DNA from: Xenophilus sp. E41 | GTDB taxonomy: Bacteria > Pseudomonadota > Gammaproteobacteria > Burkholderiales > Burkholderiaceae_C | NCBI RefSeq assembly: GCF_003671765.1 | Contig: NZ_QPIB01000001.1 | Location: 310,001 to 374,000, forward strand | Length of the DNA: 64,000 bases | Reading direction: 5' to 3' | In this document: positions 36,121-43,521 of the stretch, in pieces | Numbering within the stretch: position 1 is the first letter of the stretch | Layout: each line of letters begins with the position of its first letter | Notes under the pieces: model-generated | Seen by the model: the letters and a program-made list of their open reading frames with translations, nothing else | The model's database searches: none | What the model was told of the DNA's origin: nothing | Program-made: the position numbers and the translations under genes

Positions 36121-36137
36121 TTCGACCATGAAATTCA
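36070..36137 (+). repeat. Dispersed hairpin repeat, copy 6, across the alkA-ogt junction
   Basis: GCTATCAATTCAATAGC (36070-36086), hairpin CGCCCG-ACCGG-CGGGCG (36093-36109), then TGCAGCCTGATTC and a GAAATTC end. The TGA in GCAGCCTGATT is the Ada-AlkA stop codon, and the GAAATTC end overlaps the ogt start ATGAAATTC. This is the clearest copy embedded in genes. Confidence 0.85.
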
Positions 36138-36640
36138 AGATTCCTTCCGCCTTGCACACCACGCGCATCGACACGCCCCTGGGCGGTGTGCGCCTGGCCG
36201 CCACCGACGCCGGACTGGCCGGCATGTGGTTCGACGGCCAGCAGCACAGCCCCGACACGCGCGGCTGGCAGGACAACGAGCTGCACCCCGTGCTGCGGCA
36301 GGCCGCCGCGCAGTTGATCGCCTACTTCGACGGCCGGCGCGACGGTTTCGACCTGCCGCTGGACCTGTCGCACGGCACGGCCTTCCAGCAATCGGTGTGG
36401 CAGGCCCTGCTGGCCATCCCGCGCGGCGAGACGACCAGCTACGGCGCGCTCAGCCACCGCCTGGGCCGGCCCGCCGCCGTGCGCGCCGTGGGCGCGGCGG
36501 TGGGGCGCAACCCGATCAGCGTGATCGTCCCCTGCCACCGCGTGGTGGGCGCCGACGGCAGCCTCACGGGCTATGCCGGCGGGCTGCCGCGCAAGACGGC
36601 GCTGCTGGCACTCGAAGGCGCGCGCGGGGCCCGCGCGTGA
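36128..36640 (+). CDS. ogt: Methylated-DNA--protein-cysteine methyltransferase
   Basis: Ogt removes the methyl group from O6-methylguanine by irreversible transfer to its own cysteine. The 170-residue protein has the active-site motif VIVPCHRVVGADGSLTGYAGG with the acceptor C136, plus the DNA-binding helix segment FQQSVWQALLAIPRGETTSYGALSHRLG. The start at 36128 lies eight bases after the Ada-AlkA stop and inside the tail of a dispersed repeat. The two genes together give a split adaptive-response pair. The stop overlaps the GTG of the next gene. Confidence 0.95.
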   Translation: MKFKIPSALHTTRIDTPLGGVRLAATDAGLAGMWFDGQQHSPDTRGWQDNELHPVLRQAAAQLIAYFDGRRDGFDLPLDLSHGTAFQQSVWQALLAIPRGETTSYGALSHRLGRPAAVRAVGAAVGRNPISVIVPCHRVVGADGSLTGYAGGLPRKTALLALEGARGARA

Positions 36641-37587
36641 GCGGCGCCAGCAAGACCGCTGCCGCGCAGGCCGGCACCGCTTCGGCCGACACGGCGGGCG
36701 GCGGCTGGGTCGTCGACCTGGTGCTGCTGGCCGCCCTGTGGGGCGCCTCCTTCCTCTTCATGCGCGTGGGCGCGGCGGAGTTCGGCGCGCTGCCGGCGGC
36801 CGGGATGCGGGTGGCGGTGGCGGCGCTCTTCCTCCTGCCGCTGCTGCTGTCGCGTGGCCAGTTCGGCGCGCTGCGCCAGCACTGGAAGGCCGCGCTGGGC
36901 GTCGGCGTGCTCAATTCCGGGCTGCCCTTCGCGCTCTTCTGCTTCGCGCTGCTGAGCATCAACACCGGCCTGGCGGCGGTGCTCAATGCCACGGTGCCGA
37001 TGTTCGGCGCGCTCGTGGCCTGGGCCTGGTTCGGCGACCGGCCCGACGGCTCGCGCCTGGCCGGCCTCGTGATCGGCTTCGCCGGCGTGGCCTTGCTGGC
37101 CAGCCGCTCGGCGGGCTTCCACGCGGGCGGCGACGGCTCGGCGCTGTGGGCGGTGCTGGCCTGCCTGGGGGCCTGCCTGTGCTACGGCATCTCGGCCAGC
37201 GCCACACGGCGCTGGCTGCAGGGCGTGCCGGCGCTGGCCACGGCCACCGGCAGCCAGGTGGGCGCCACGCTCTTCCTGCTGCTGCCGGCCCTCTGGCTGG
37301 CGCCCGCGCGCATGCCCAGCCTCAAGGCCTGGCTGTCGCTGGTGGCGCTGGGCGTGGCCTGCACGGGGCTGGCGTACATCCTGTTCTTCCGCCTCATCGC
37401 ACGGGCCGGGCCGGCCAAGGCGCTGACGGTGACCTTCCTGGTGCCGGTCTTCGCGGTGTTCTACGGCGCCGTGTTCCTGGGCGAGACCGTGACGCCGTGG
37501 ATGCTCGGCTGCGCCGCGGTGATCGTGTGCGGCGTCGCGCTGTCCAGCGGCCTGGTGCGCCTGGGCCGGCGCGCAGCGGTCAGATGA
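36637..37587 (+). CDS. DMT superfamily transporter (EamA domains)
   Basis: This 316-residue inner-membrane protein has about ten hydrophobic segments and two EamA repeats (LVLLAALWGASFLFMRVGAAE; FFRLIARAGPAKALTVTFLVPVFAVFYGAVFLGE). The second segment, with the conserved Pro and late Glu, is typical of RhaT/EamA exporters. The GTG start at 36637 overlaps the ogt stop by three bases, so it is translationally coupled to the repair genes. Why an exporter is cotranscribed with ogt is unclear. It overlaps the convergent DUF1345 gene by eight bases. Confidence 0.87.
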   Translation: MSGASKTAAAQAGTASADTAGGGWVVDLVLLAALWGASFLFMRVGAAEFGALPAAGMRVAVAALFLLPLLLSRGQFGALRQHWKAALGVGVLNSGLPFALFCFALLSINTGLAAVLNATVPMFGALVAWAWFGDRPDGSRLAGLVIGFAGVALLASRSAGFHAGGDGSALWAVLACLGACLCYGISASATRRWLQGVPALATATGSQVGATLFLLLPALWLAPARMPSLKAWLSLVALGVACTGLAYILFFRLIARAGPAKALTVTFLVPVFAVFYGAVFLGETVTPWMLGCAAVIVCGVALSSGLVRLGRRAAVR

Positions 37588-38236
37588 TCCCGGCCACCAC
37601 GTTGATGGACAGGGCCAGCACCAGCATGTTGAAGCCGAAGGACAGCACGCTGTGGATCAGCGTGGTGCGGCGCATCTCGCGCGAGCTGACCTGCACGTCG
37701 GACACCTGCGAGGTCATGCCGACCACGAAGGCGTAGTACATGAAGTCCGCGTAGTCGGGCTCGTCCTTGCCGGGGAACTCGAGACCGCCCTCGTCGGGCG
37801 TGTCGTCGTCCTGGTAGTAGCTGTGCGCGTAGTGGAACGCGTACATCGTGTGGATCATGAGCCAGGAGCCGGCCAGCGACACCAGTGCCAAGGCCACGTG
37901 CGCCGCCCGCATGGCGCCGTCCATCTGCTTGACCTGCCCCAGCAGCATCGCGATGGCCGCCAGGCTGATGACGACTGCCGCGAGCATCGCACCCAGCAGC
38001 ACGGCGCCCGGCGGGTCGAGCGAGCGGGCGCGGTGCTTGACCTGGCCGGCATCGAAGCGATGCGCCAGCCACAGCGCCAGCAGCAGGTAGGCCACGACAC
38101 CGCCGCTCCAGCCGAGCAGCCCCAGCGCCATGCCGCGCGCACCCAGCGCGGCCGCGACGCCCGTGGTGGCGAGCCCGGCCAGCGCGCCGTAGGCCAGGCG
38201 CTGCGTGCCGTCCATCCGCATCAGTTGCATCGACAT
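37580..38236 (-). CDS. DUF1345 membrane protein
   Basis: This 218-residue protein has about five hydrophobic segments and matches DUF1345: WSGGVVAYLLLALWLAHRFD near residues 43-62, MYAFHYAHSYYQDDD in the middle, then GLEFPGKDEPDYADFMYYAFVVGMTSQVSDVQVSSREMRR, the most conserved part. The family has no established function. The start at 38236 (MSMQLMRM) is set by the first hydrophobic segment. Its 3' end overlaps the convergent DMT gene by eight bases. Confidence 0.85.
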   Translation of the reverse strand: MSMQLMRMDGTQRLAYGALAGLATTGVAAALGARGMALGLLGWSGGVVAYLLLALWLAHRFDAGQVKHRARSLDPPGAVLLGAMLAAVVISLAAIAMLLGQVKQMDGAMRAAHVALALVSLAGSWLMIHTMYAFHYAHSYYQDDDTPDEGGLEFPGKDEPDYADFMYYAFVVGMTSQVSDVQVSSREMRRTTLIHSVLSFGFNMLVLALSINVVAGII

Positions 38237-38340
38237 CGGGCGACTGTAGCGTGCGGTTCCGGACGCCCGGCTGATCCGGTCGCGGCGAGCGCCCACCAAT
38301 CTGCCCGCGCACAGGCCGCCCCGCGACAATGGCACCACCC

Positions 38341-39078
38341 ATGACGACAACCTTCTTCGCCCGATGCCGGGCCCGCTTTCGCGCCCTGCTCGCCCCGGTG
38401 GCCCTGGCCACCTGCGCCGCCGTGGCGCACCCCGCCGCACATGCGGCACCGCCCGAGGACATGGCGCGTCGCATGGCGGCCTGCATCACCTGCCACGGCC
38501 GCGATGGGCAGGCCACCAACTCGGGCTACTTCCCGCGCCTGGCCGGCAAGCCGGCCGGTTACCTCTACGAGCAGCTGCGCAGCTTCCGCGACGGCCGCCG
38601 CCAGCAGGCCGACATGAGCCACCTGCTCGCCAACCTCTCGGACGCCTACCTGCGCGACATGGCCGAGTACTTCGCATCGCTCGACTTCCCCTACCCGCCG
38701 CCGGCCGCGTCGGACCTGCCGGCCGCGACGCTGGAGCGCGGGCGTGAACTGGTCTTCGGCGGCGACACCACGCGCGGCCTGCCCGCCTGCGTGCGCTGCC
38801 ACGGCGAGGCGCTGACCGGCGTGCGGCCCGGCATCCCTTCGCTGTTGGGCCTGCCGCGCCTGTACATCGCCTCGCAGCTGGGCGCCTGGGTCACCGGCGA
38901 TCGCCGCGCGCTCGCACCGGACTGCATGGCGGAGGTGGGCCGCAAGCTCGACAACCGCGACATCACGGCGATCGCCGGCTGGCTGGCCGCGCAGCCGGTG
39001 CCCGCCGGCGCCAAGCCCGCCACGGCGCTTCCCGGCGGCCTGCCGGTGGCCTGCAGCGCCATGGAGGCGCACCGATGA
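38341..39078 (+). CDS. Dihaem c-type cytochrome
   Basis: This 245-residue exported protein has a signal peptide (cleavage near residue 36, AHA) and two haem-binding CXXCH motifs, CITCH at 48-52 and CVRCH at 150-154. Each lies in a cytochrome c class I domain with methionine-containing segments later in the domain (ADMSHLLANLSD; DCMAEVG). It would carry electrons in the periplasm. The stop overlaps the next cytochrome start (ATGA), so the two form a unit. An ATG four codons upstream is an alternative start. No dehydrogenase catalytic subunit is next to it. Confidence 0.87.
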   Translation: MTTTFFARCRARFRALLAPVALATCAAVAHPAAHAAPPEDMARRMAACITCHGRDGQATNSGYFPRLAGKPAGYLYEQLRSFRDGRRQQADMSHLLANLSDAYLRDMAEYFASLDFPYPPPAASDLPAATLERGRELVFGGDTTRGLPACVRCHGEALTGVRPGIPSLLGLPRLYIASQLGAWVTGDRRALAPDCMAEVGRKLDNRDITAIAGWLAAQPVPAGAKPATALPGGLPVACSAMEAHR

Positions 39079-40352
39079 AGGCGCGGCGCGTGATGCTGCG
39101 CATCGTGCTGGCGCTGATCGCAGTGTTCGTGCTGCTGGCCGGCGCCGTGGTCGCCCTGAACCTGCGTGGCGAAGACCCGGTGAGCGACGCGCGTCCCGAG
39201 GATTTCGTCGCCTCGCCCGGCCAGGTGGAGCGCGGGCGCTACCTGGCGCTGGCAGGCAACTGCGCCGGCTGCCACACGGCCCGCGGCGGCGCGGCGTATG
39301 CGGGGGGCCGCGGCATCGAGACGCCCTTCGGCACCCTCTACACCAGCAACCTCACGCCCGAGCCGCTCACCGGCATCGGTCTGTGGAACGCCGACCACTT
39401 CTGGCGTGCGATGCACAACGGCCGCTCGCGCGACGGCCGCCTGCTGTATCCGGCCTTCCCGTACACCAGCTTCACGCAGATGACGCGCGAGGACTCGGAC
39501 GCCATCTACGCCTGGCTGCGCACGCTGCCGCCGGCGGCGCAGGCCAACCGCGCCCACACGCTGGCCTTTCCCTACGACACGCAGGCCGCCCTGGCCGTGT
39601 GGCGCGCGATCTTCTTCAGCCCCGGCCGCTTCGAAGCACAGCCGCAGCGCTCGGCCGAGTGGAACCGCGGCGCCTACCTGGTGGGCGGCCTGGGCCATTG
39701 CATCGCCTGCCATGGCAGCCGCAATTCGCTGGGCGCGACCGACGCCGCGCGCGGCCTGGTCGGCGGCATGCTGCCGGGCGAGAACTGGTACGCGCCCGCG
39801 CTCGATGCGGCGTCTGAAGCGGGCGTCGCGGGATGGGACACCAACGAAGTCGTGGCCCTGCTCAAGACCGGCCGCACTGCGCACGCCTCGGTGCTCGGGC
39901 CGATGGCCGAGGTGGTGTATCGCAGCACCCAGTACCTCAGCGACGCCGACCTGCGCGCGATGGCCGTCTACCTGCAGGCGCTGCCGGAGGCGCCGGTCGC
40001 GCCACCTGCGCCAGCGGTCCGCCGCAACGACACGGTGCTCCAGCGCGGCGAGAAGATCTATGCGCAGCAATGCGCCTGGTGCCACGGCGAGCGCGGCGAG
40101 GGCGTGGCGGGCACCTTCCCGCCGCTGGCCGGCAACCGCGCGGTGAACATGCGCAACGCGAGCAACCTGGTGCAGGTGGTGCGGCGCGGCGGCTTCCTGC
40201 CCGCGACCGAAGGCAATCCGCAACCCTACGGCATGCCGCCCTTCGGCCACCTGATCGAGGACGCCGACATCGCCGCCGTGCTGAGCTACGTGCGCGCCAG
40301 CTGGGGCAACACCGGCGCCGAGGTCACGCAGCGCGAGGCGATGCAGCGCTGA
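39075..40352 (+). CDS. Trihaem c-type cytochrome (alcohol dehydrogenase AdhB-like)
   Basis: This 425-residue protein has an N-terminal membrane segment (residues about 8-28), probably an uncleaved anchor or signal, and three CXXCH motifs: CAGCH at 63-67, CIACH at 209-213 and CAWCH at 333-337. Segments such as GRGIETPFGTLYTSNLTPEP and GLWNADHFWRAMHNGRSRDG are those of the cytochrome subunit of membrane alcohol, gluconate or aldehyde dehydrogenases, which pass electrons to ubiquinone or an oxidase. The catalytic subunit is absent here, so its donor is unknown. It is coupled to the dihaem cytochrome. Confidence 0.9.
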   Translation: MKARRVMLRIVLALIAVFVLLAGAVVALNLRGEDPVSDARPEDFVASPGQVERGRYLALAGNCAGCHTARGGAAYAGGRGIETPFGTLYTSNLTPEPLTGIGLWNADHFWRAMHNGRSRDGRLLYPAFPYTSFTQMTREDSDAIYAWLRTLPPAAQANRAHTLAFPYDTQAALAVWRAIFFSPGRFEAQPQRSAEWNRGAYLVGGLGHCIACHGSRNSLGATDAARGLVGGMLPGENWYAPALDAASEAGVAGWDTNEVVALLKTGRTAHASVLGPMAEVVYRSTQYLSDADLRAMAVYLQALPEAPVAPPAPAVRRNDTVLQRGEKIYAQQCAWCHGERGEGVAGTFPPLAGNRAVNMRNASNLVQVVRRGGFLPATEGNPQPYGMPPFGHLIEDADIAAVLSYVRASWGNTGAEVTQREAMQR

Positions 40353-40425
40353 TGGGCCTCACGCGGTCGTGCGCACCGCCGGCTCGGTCGAACACGTCCG
40401 CGTCGCGCTCGTAAGGCGTCGCCAT
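40324..40425 (-). CDS. Possible small ORF, 33 codons, perhaps a gene remnant
   Basis: An ATG at 40425 is preceded by a strong ACGGAGGCAACG ribosome site and opens 33 codons (begins MATPYERDADVFDRAGG) before a TGA at 40324-40326, overlapping the cytochrome 3' end on the other strand. I recognise no family. The good ribosome site with such a short frame, beside a tRNA cluster, may mean the truncated start of a lost gene or a leader-like peptide. It may also be chance. Confidence 0.25.
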   Translation of the reverse strand: MATPYERDADVFDRAGGAHDRVRPISAASPRAA

Positions 40426-40459
40426 CGTTGCCTCCGTGTTCGGCAGCGAAAGGCCAAAG

Positions 40460-40492
40460 AAAAAGCCCCTGCAGCGAACTGCAAGGGCTTTT
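40460..40492 (-). terminator. Rho-independent terminator of the tRNA cluster
   Basis: On the minus strand AAGCCCTTGCAG-TTCG-CTGCAGGGGCTT forms a stable hairpin with a UUCG tetraloop followed by a short T-run (TTTC). It lies just downstream of the tRNA-Asp gene. Confidence 0.8.
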
Positions 40493-40497
40493 GTGAT

Positions 40498-40574
40498 TGG
40501 CGGAGTGGACGGGACTCGAACCCGCGACCCCCGGCGTGACAGGCCGGTATTCTAACCGACTGAACTACCACTCC
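40498..40574 (-). tRNA. tRNA-Asp (anticodon GUC)
   Basis: Folds as a standard 77-base cloverleaf including an encoded CCA. The acceptor stem GGAGTGG/CCACTCC, the anticodon loop with GTC and the T-arm GGGTTCGAGTCCC are all present, and the sequence is close to Escherichia coli tRNA-Asp. It is last in the cluster, before the terminator. Confidence 0.96.
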
Positions 40575-40633
40575 GCGTCGGTGTGACTTTCGCTCTTGCA
40601 TCCTTCGATGCTCGAGCCAAGTGCCACAAAACT

Positions 40634-40709
40634 TGGCGACCCTACGGGGATTCGAACCCCGGTACTCACCGTGAAAGGGTGATGTCCTAGGCCTCTAGAC
40701 GATAGGGTC
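40634..40709 (-). tRNA. tRNA-Glu (anticodon UUC)
   Basis: A 76-base tRNA with encoded CCA. The acceptor stem GACCCTA/TAGGGTC, the anticodon loop CTTTCAC with TTC and the T-arm GGGTTCGAATCCC are clear. It is the middle gene of the cluster and lies close to gltX, which encodes its own synthetase. Confidence 0.96.
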
Positions 40710-40754
40710 AAAACCTGGACTGACCAAGACTTTACAGTCTATTCGACACCTTGT

Positions 40755-40830
<76 letters not shown>

Positions 40831-40891
40831 GGTGAACCCGCTGGAAGTTGCCTTCCTTTGTTGTTCGTCCCTACTGGGTGTCGAGCCTCGC

Positions 40892-40921
40892 AGTATATAC
40901 CGGTTTTCAAGCTTTGCTCAA
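40892..40921 (-). promoter_or_regulatory. Promoter of the tRNA cluster, overlapping the gltX end
   Basis: On the minus strand TTGAGC (40921-40916) and TATACT (40897-40892) are 18 bases apart, followed by a GC-rich discriminator (GCGAGGC) as in stringently controlled stable-RNA promoters. The -35 lies within the last codons of gltX. Confidence 0.7.
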
Positions 40922-42292
40922 TCTTTCGATCACGATATCGCGAGAAAAAAGCGCGAGCACCGCATCGAGCGACGGCGTCTGCGGCGTGCCCATGACCAGC
41001 ACGCGAACGGGCATGGCCAGCGCGGGCATCTTCAGGCCGTGTGCCGCGAGCACTTCCTTGATGGCGCCAGCGATGGATGCCTTGTCCCAGGCCACCGTCT
41101 TCAGCTTGTCCGCCAGCGCGGCGATGGCCGGCCGCACGGCGTCGGTCAGGTGCTGCGCGCGATCGGCGTCGCTGGGCTGCACGTCGGCATAGAAGGCCTT
41201 CGCCCACTGGGCCAGCGCGACGGTGGTGTCGCAGCGGTCCTTGAACAGCGCGCAGATGGCGGGCAGGCGCTCGTCGGCCGTGACGCCCAGGCGGGCCAGT
41301 TGTTCGGCCACCAGCGGCGCCAGCGCCTGGTCGTCCATCGCCTTCAGATGCTGCGCGTTGACCCAGCGCAGCTTCGCCTCGTCGAACTGCGCCGCGCTGC
41401 GGCCCAGGTGGTCGAGGTCGAACCACTCGAGGAACTCGGCGCGCGAGAAGATCTCGTCGTCGCCGTGGCTCCAGCCCAGGCGTGCGAGGTAGTTGACCAT
41501 CGCATCGGGCAGGTAGCCCTCGTCGCGGTACTGCGTGACGGGCTTGGCACCGTTGCGCTTGCTCATCTTCTCGCCCTGCTCGTTCAGCACGGTGGGCAGG
41601 TGCGCATACACCGGCGGCTCCTTGCCCAGGGCACGGAAGATGTTGATCTGGCGCGGCGTGTTGTTGACGTGGTCGTCGCCGCGGATCACGTGCGTGATCG
41701 CCATGTCGATGTCGTCGACCACGACGCAGAAGTTGTACGTCGGCGTGCCATCGGGCCGGGCGATGACGAGGTCGTCGAGCTCGTCGTTGGCGATCTCGAT
41801 GCGGCCCTTGACCTTGTCGTCCCACGCGACGACGCCGTCCTGCGGGTTGCGAAAGCGCAGCACCGGCTGCACGCCTTCGGGCACGGGCGGCAGCACCTTG
41901 CCCGGCGCGGGGCGCCAGGTGCCGTCGTAGCGCGGCTTCTGCTTGGCGGCCATCTGCCGTTCGCGCAACGCGTCGAGTTCGGCCACGCTCATGTAGCAGG
42001 GATAGACCTGCCCCGCGGCCTGCAGTTCGGCCAGCACCGCCTTGTAGCGGTCCATGCGCTGCATCTGGTAGAACGGACCTTCGTCATGGTCCAGGCCCAG
42101 CCAGGCCATGCCCTCGATGATGACGTCCACGGCCGCCTGCGTGGAGCGTTCGAGGTCGGTGTCCTCGATGCGCAGGATGAAGTCGCCGCCGGTGGAACGG
42201 GCGAAGGCCCAGGGGTACAGGGCCGAGCGGATGTTGCCCAGGTGGATGAAGCCGGTGGGCGACGGGGCGAAACGTGTGCGGGTCTTGCTCAT
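40907..42292 (-). CDS. gltX: Glutamyl-tRNA synthetase
   Basis: GltX charges tRNA-Glu with glutamate. The 461-residue protein has the class I synthetase HIGH-type motif [18 protein letters not shown] (HLGN at 17-20), [11 protein letters not shown], and the KMSKR motif [11 protein letters not shown] near residue 242. Length is that of bacterial discriminating or non-discriminating GluRS, which cannot be separated by eye. It starts [10 protein letters not shown]. The gene sits directly upstream of a tRNA cluster that includes tRNA-Glu, and the cluster promoter is inside its 3' end. metZ lies upstream on the same strand with a 12-base gap. Confidence 0.97.
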   Translation of the reverse strand: MSKTRTRFAPSPTGFIHLGNIRSALYPWAFARSTGGDFILRIEDTDLERSTQAAVDVIIEGMAWLGLDHDEGPFYQMQRMDRYKAVLAELQAAGQVYPCYMSVAELDALRERQMAAKQKPRYDGTWRPAPGKVLPPVPEGVQPVLRFRNPQDGVVAWDDKVKGRIEIANDELDDLVIARPDGTPTYNFCVVVDDIDMAITHVIRGDDHVNNTPRQINIFRALGKEPPVYAHLPTVLNEQGEKMSKRNGAKPVTQYRDEGYLPDAMVNYLARLGWSHGDDEIFSRAEFLEWFDLDHLGRSAAQFDEAKLRWVNAQHLKAMDDQALAPLVAEQLARLGVTADERLPAICALFKDRCDTTVALAQWAKAFYADVQPSDADRAQHLTDAVRPAIAALADKLKTVAWDKASIAGAIKEVLAAHGLKMPALAMPVRVLVMGTPQTPSLDAVLALFSRDIVIERLSKA

Positions 42293-42304
42293 TGTTGTTC
42301 TGGA

Positions 42305-43519
42305 TCAGGCAGCGAGCGTGGACAGGCCACGCATCAGGTCGTCCTGGATGTCTTCATGGTGCTCGAGGCCGACCGCGACGCGGATCACGCCCTGCGTGAT
42401 GCCGGCCGCCTGACGCTGCGCCTCGGTCAGGCGCCCGTGGGAGGTGGTGGCGGGGTGACTGATGATGGTCTTGGTGTCGCCCAGGTTGGTGGCGATCGAC
42501 AGCACGCGACAGCTGTCGATGACGTGGAACGCCTTGGCGCGCGCGGCCTCGGGCGTGTCGCCGGCCAGCACGAAACTGAGCACGCCCCCGCCCAGACCGC
42601 TTTGCTGGCGCATGGCGAGTTCATGCTGCGGGTGGGAAGGCAGACCGCAGTAGTAAACGCGCGCCACCTGCGGCTGCGCTTCCAGCCAGCGCGCCACGGC
42701 CAGCGCGTTCTCGCAATGGGCCTTCACACGCACAGCCAGCGTTTCCATCCCCTTGAGCACCACCCAGGCGTTGAAAGGCGACAGCACCATGCCGGCGGTG
42801 CGCACCACGGGCGCGAACTTCTCGGTGACCAGCTGATGGCTCCCGCACAGCGCGCCGGCCATGACGCGGCCCTGCCCGTCCAGATACTTGGTGCCCGAAT
42901 GCATGACGATGTCGGCCCCCAGTTCGGTCGGCCGCTGCAGGATGGGCGTGGCGAAGCAGTTGTCCACCGCCAGCAGCGCACCCGCAGCGTGCGCGATCTC
43001 GGCCAGCGCCGCGATGTCGCAGACCTCGGTCAGCGGATTGGTCGGTGTCTCGGCAAAGAGCAGCTTCGTGCTGGGGCGCACCGCGGCGCGCCATTCGTCG
43101 ACGTCGGTCTGCGAGACGAAGGTGGTCTCGACGCCGAACTTGCCGAATTCTTTGGCGAAGAGATTCAGGGTGGAGCCGAACATCGAGCGCGACAGCACGA
43201 CATGGTCGCCGGCCTTGAGCAGCGCCATGATCATCATCAGGATCGCACCCATGCCGCTGGCCGCGCCGATGGCGGCCTCGGTGCCTTCCATCGCCGCGAG
43301 CCGCTGCTCGAAGCTGGTCACCGTGGGATTGGAGGTGCGCGCGTAGGTGTAGCCGTCGCCGCTCGCGAAACGCTGCGCCGAGGTCTCGGAATCCGGCTGC
43401 ACGAAGCCGGTCGTGAGGTACAGCGCCTCGGAGTTCTCGCCGTACTGGCTGCGCTCGATGGCGGTACGCACCGCCAGCGTCTCCGGACGCAGGCCCTCGG
43501 GCAGGGATCGGTCCTTCAT
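42305..43519 (-). CDS. metZ: O-succinylhomoserine sulfhydrylase
   Basis: MetZ forms homocysteine from an O-acylhomoserine and sulfide, a PLP-dependent step of methionine synthesis. The 404-residue protein belongs to the Cys/Met-metabolism family: YTYARTSNPTVTSFEQRLAAMEG, GMGAILMMIMALLKAGDHV, AETPTNPLTEVCDI, the PLP lysine in MHSGTKYLDGQGRVMAG near residue 210, and ATNLGDTKTIISHPATTSH. The O-succinyl versus O-acetyl preference cannot be fixed by eye; the purF-metZ order supports MetZ. It starts two bases after the purF stop. Confidence 0.93.
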   Translation of the reverse strand: MKDRSLPEGLRPETLAVRTAIERSQYGENSEALYLTTGFVQPDSETSAQRFASGDGYTYARTSNPTVTSFEQRLAAMEGTEAAIGAASGMGAILMMIMALLKAGDHVVLSRSMFGSTLNLFAKEFGKFGVETTFVSQTDVDEWRAAVRPSTKLLFAETPTNPLTEVCDIAALAEIAHAAGALLAVDNCFATPILQRPTELGADIVMHSGTKYLDGQGRVMAGALCGSHQLVTEKFAPVVRTAGMVLSPFNAWVVLKGMETLAVRVKAHCENALAVARWLEAQPQVARVYYCGLPSHPQHELAMRQQSGLGGGVLSFVLAGDTPEAARAKAFHVIDSCRVLSIATNLGDTKTIISHPATTSHGRLTEAQRQAAGITQGVIRVAVGLEHHEDIQDDLMRGLSTLAA

Positions 43520-43521
43520 GC

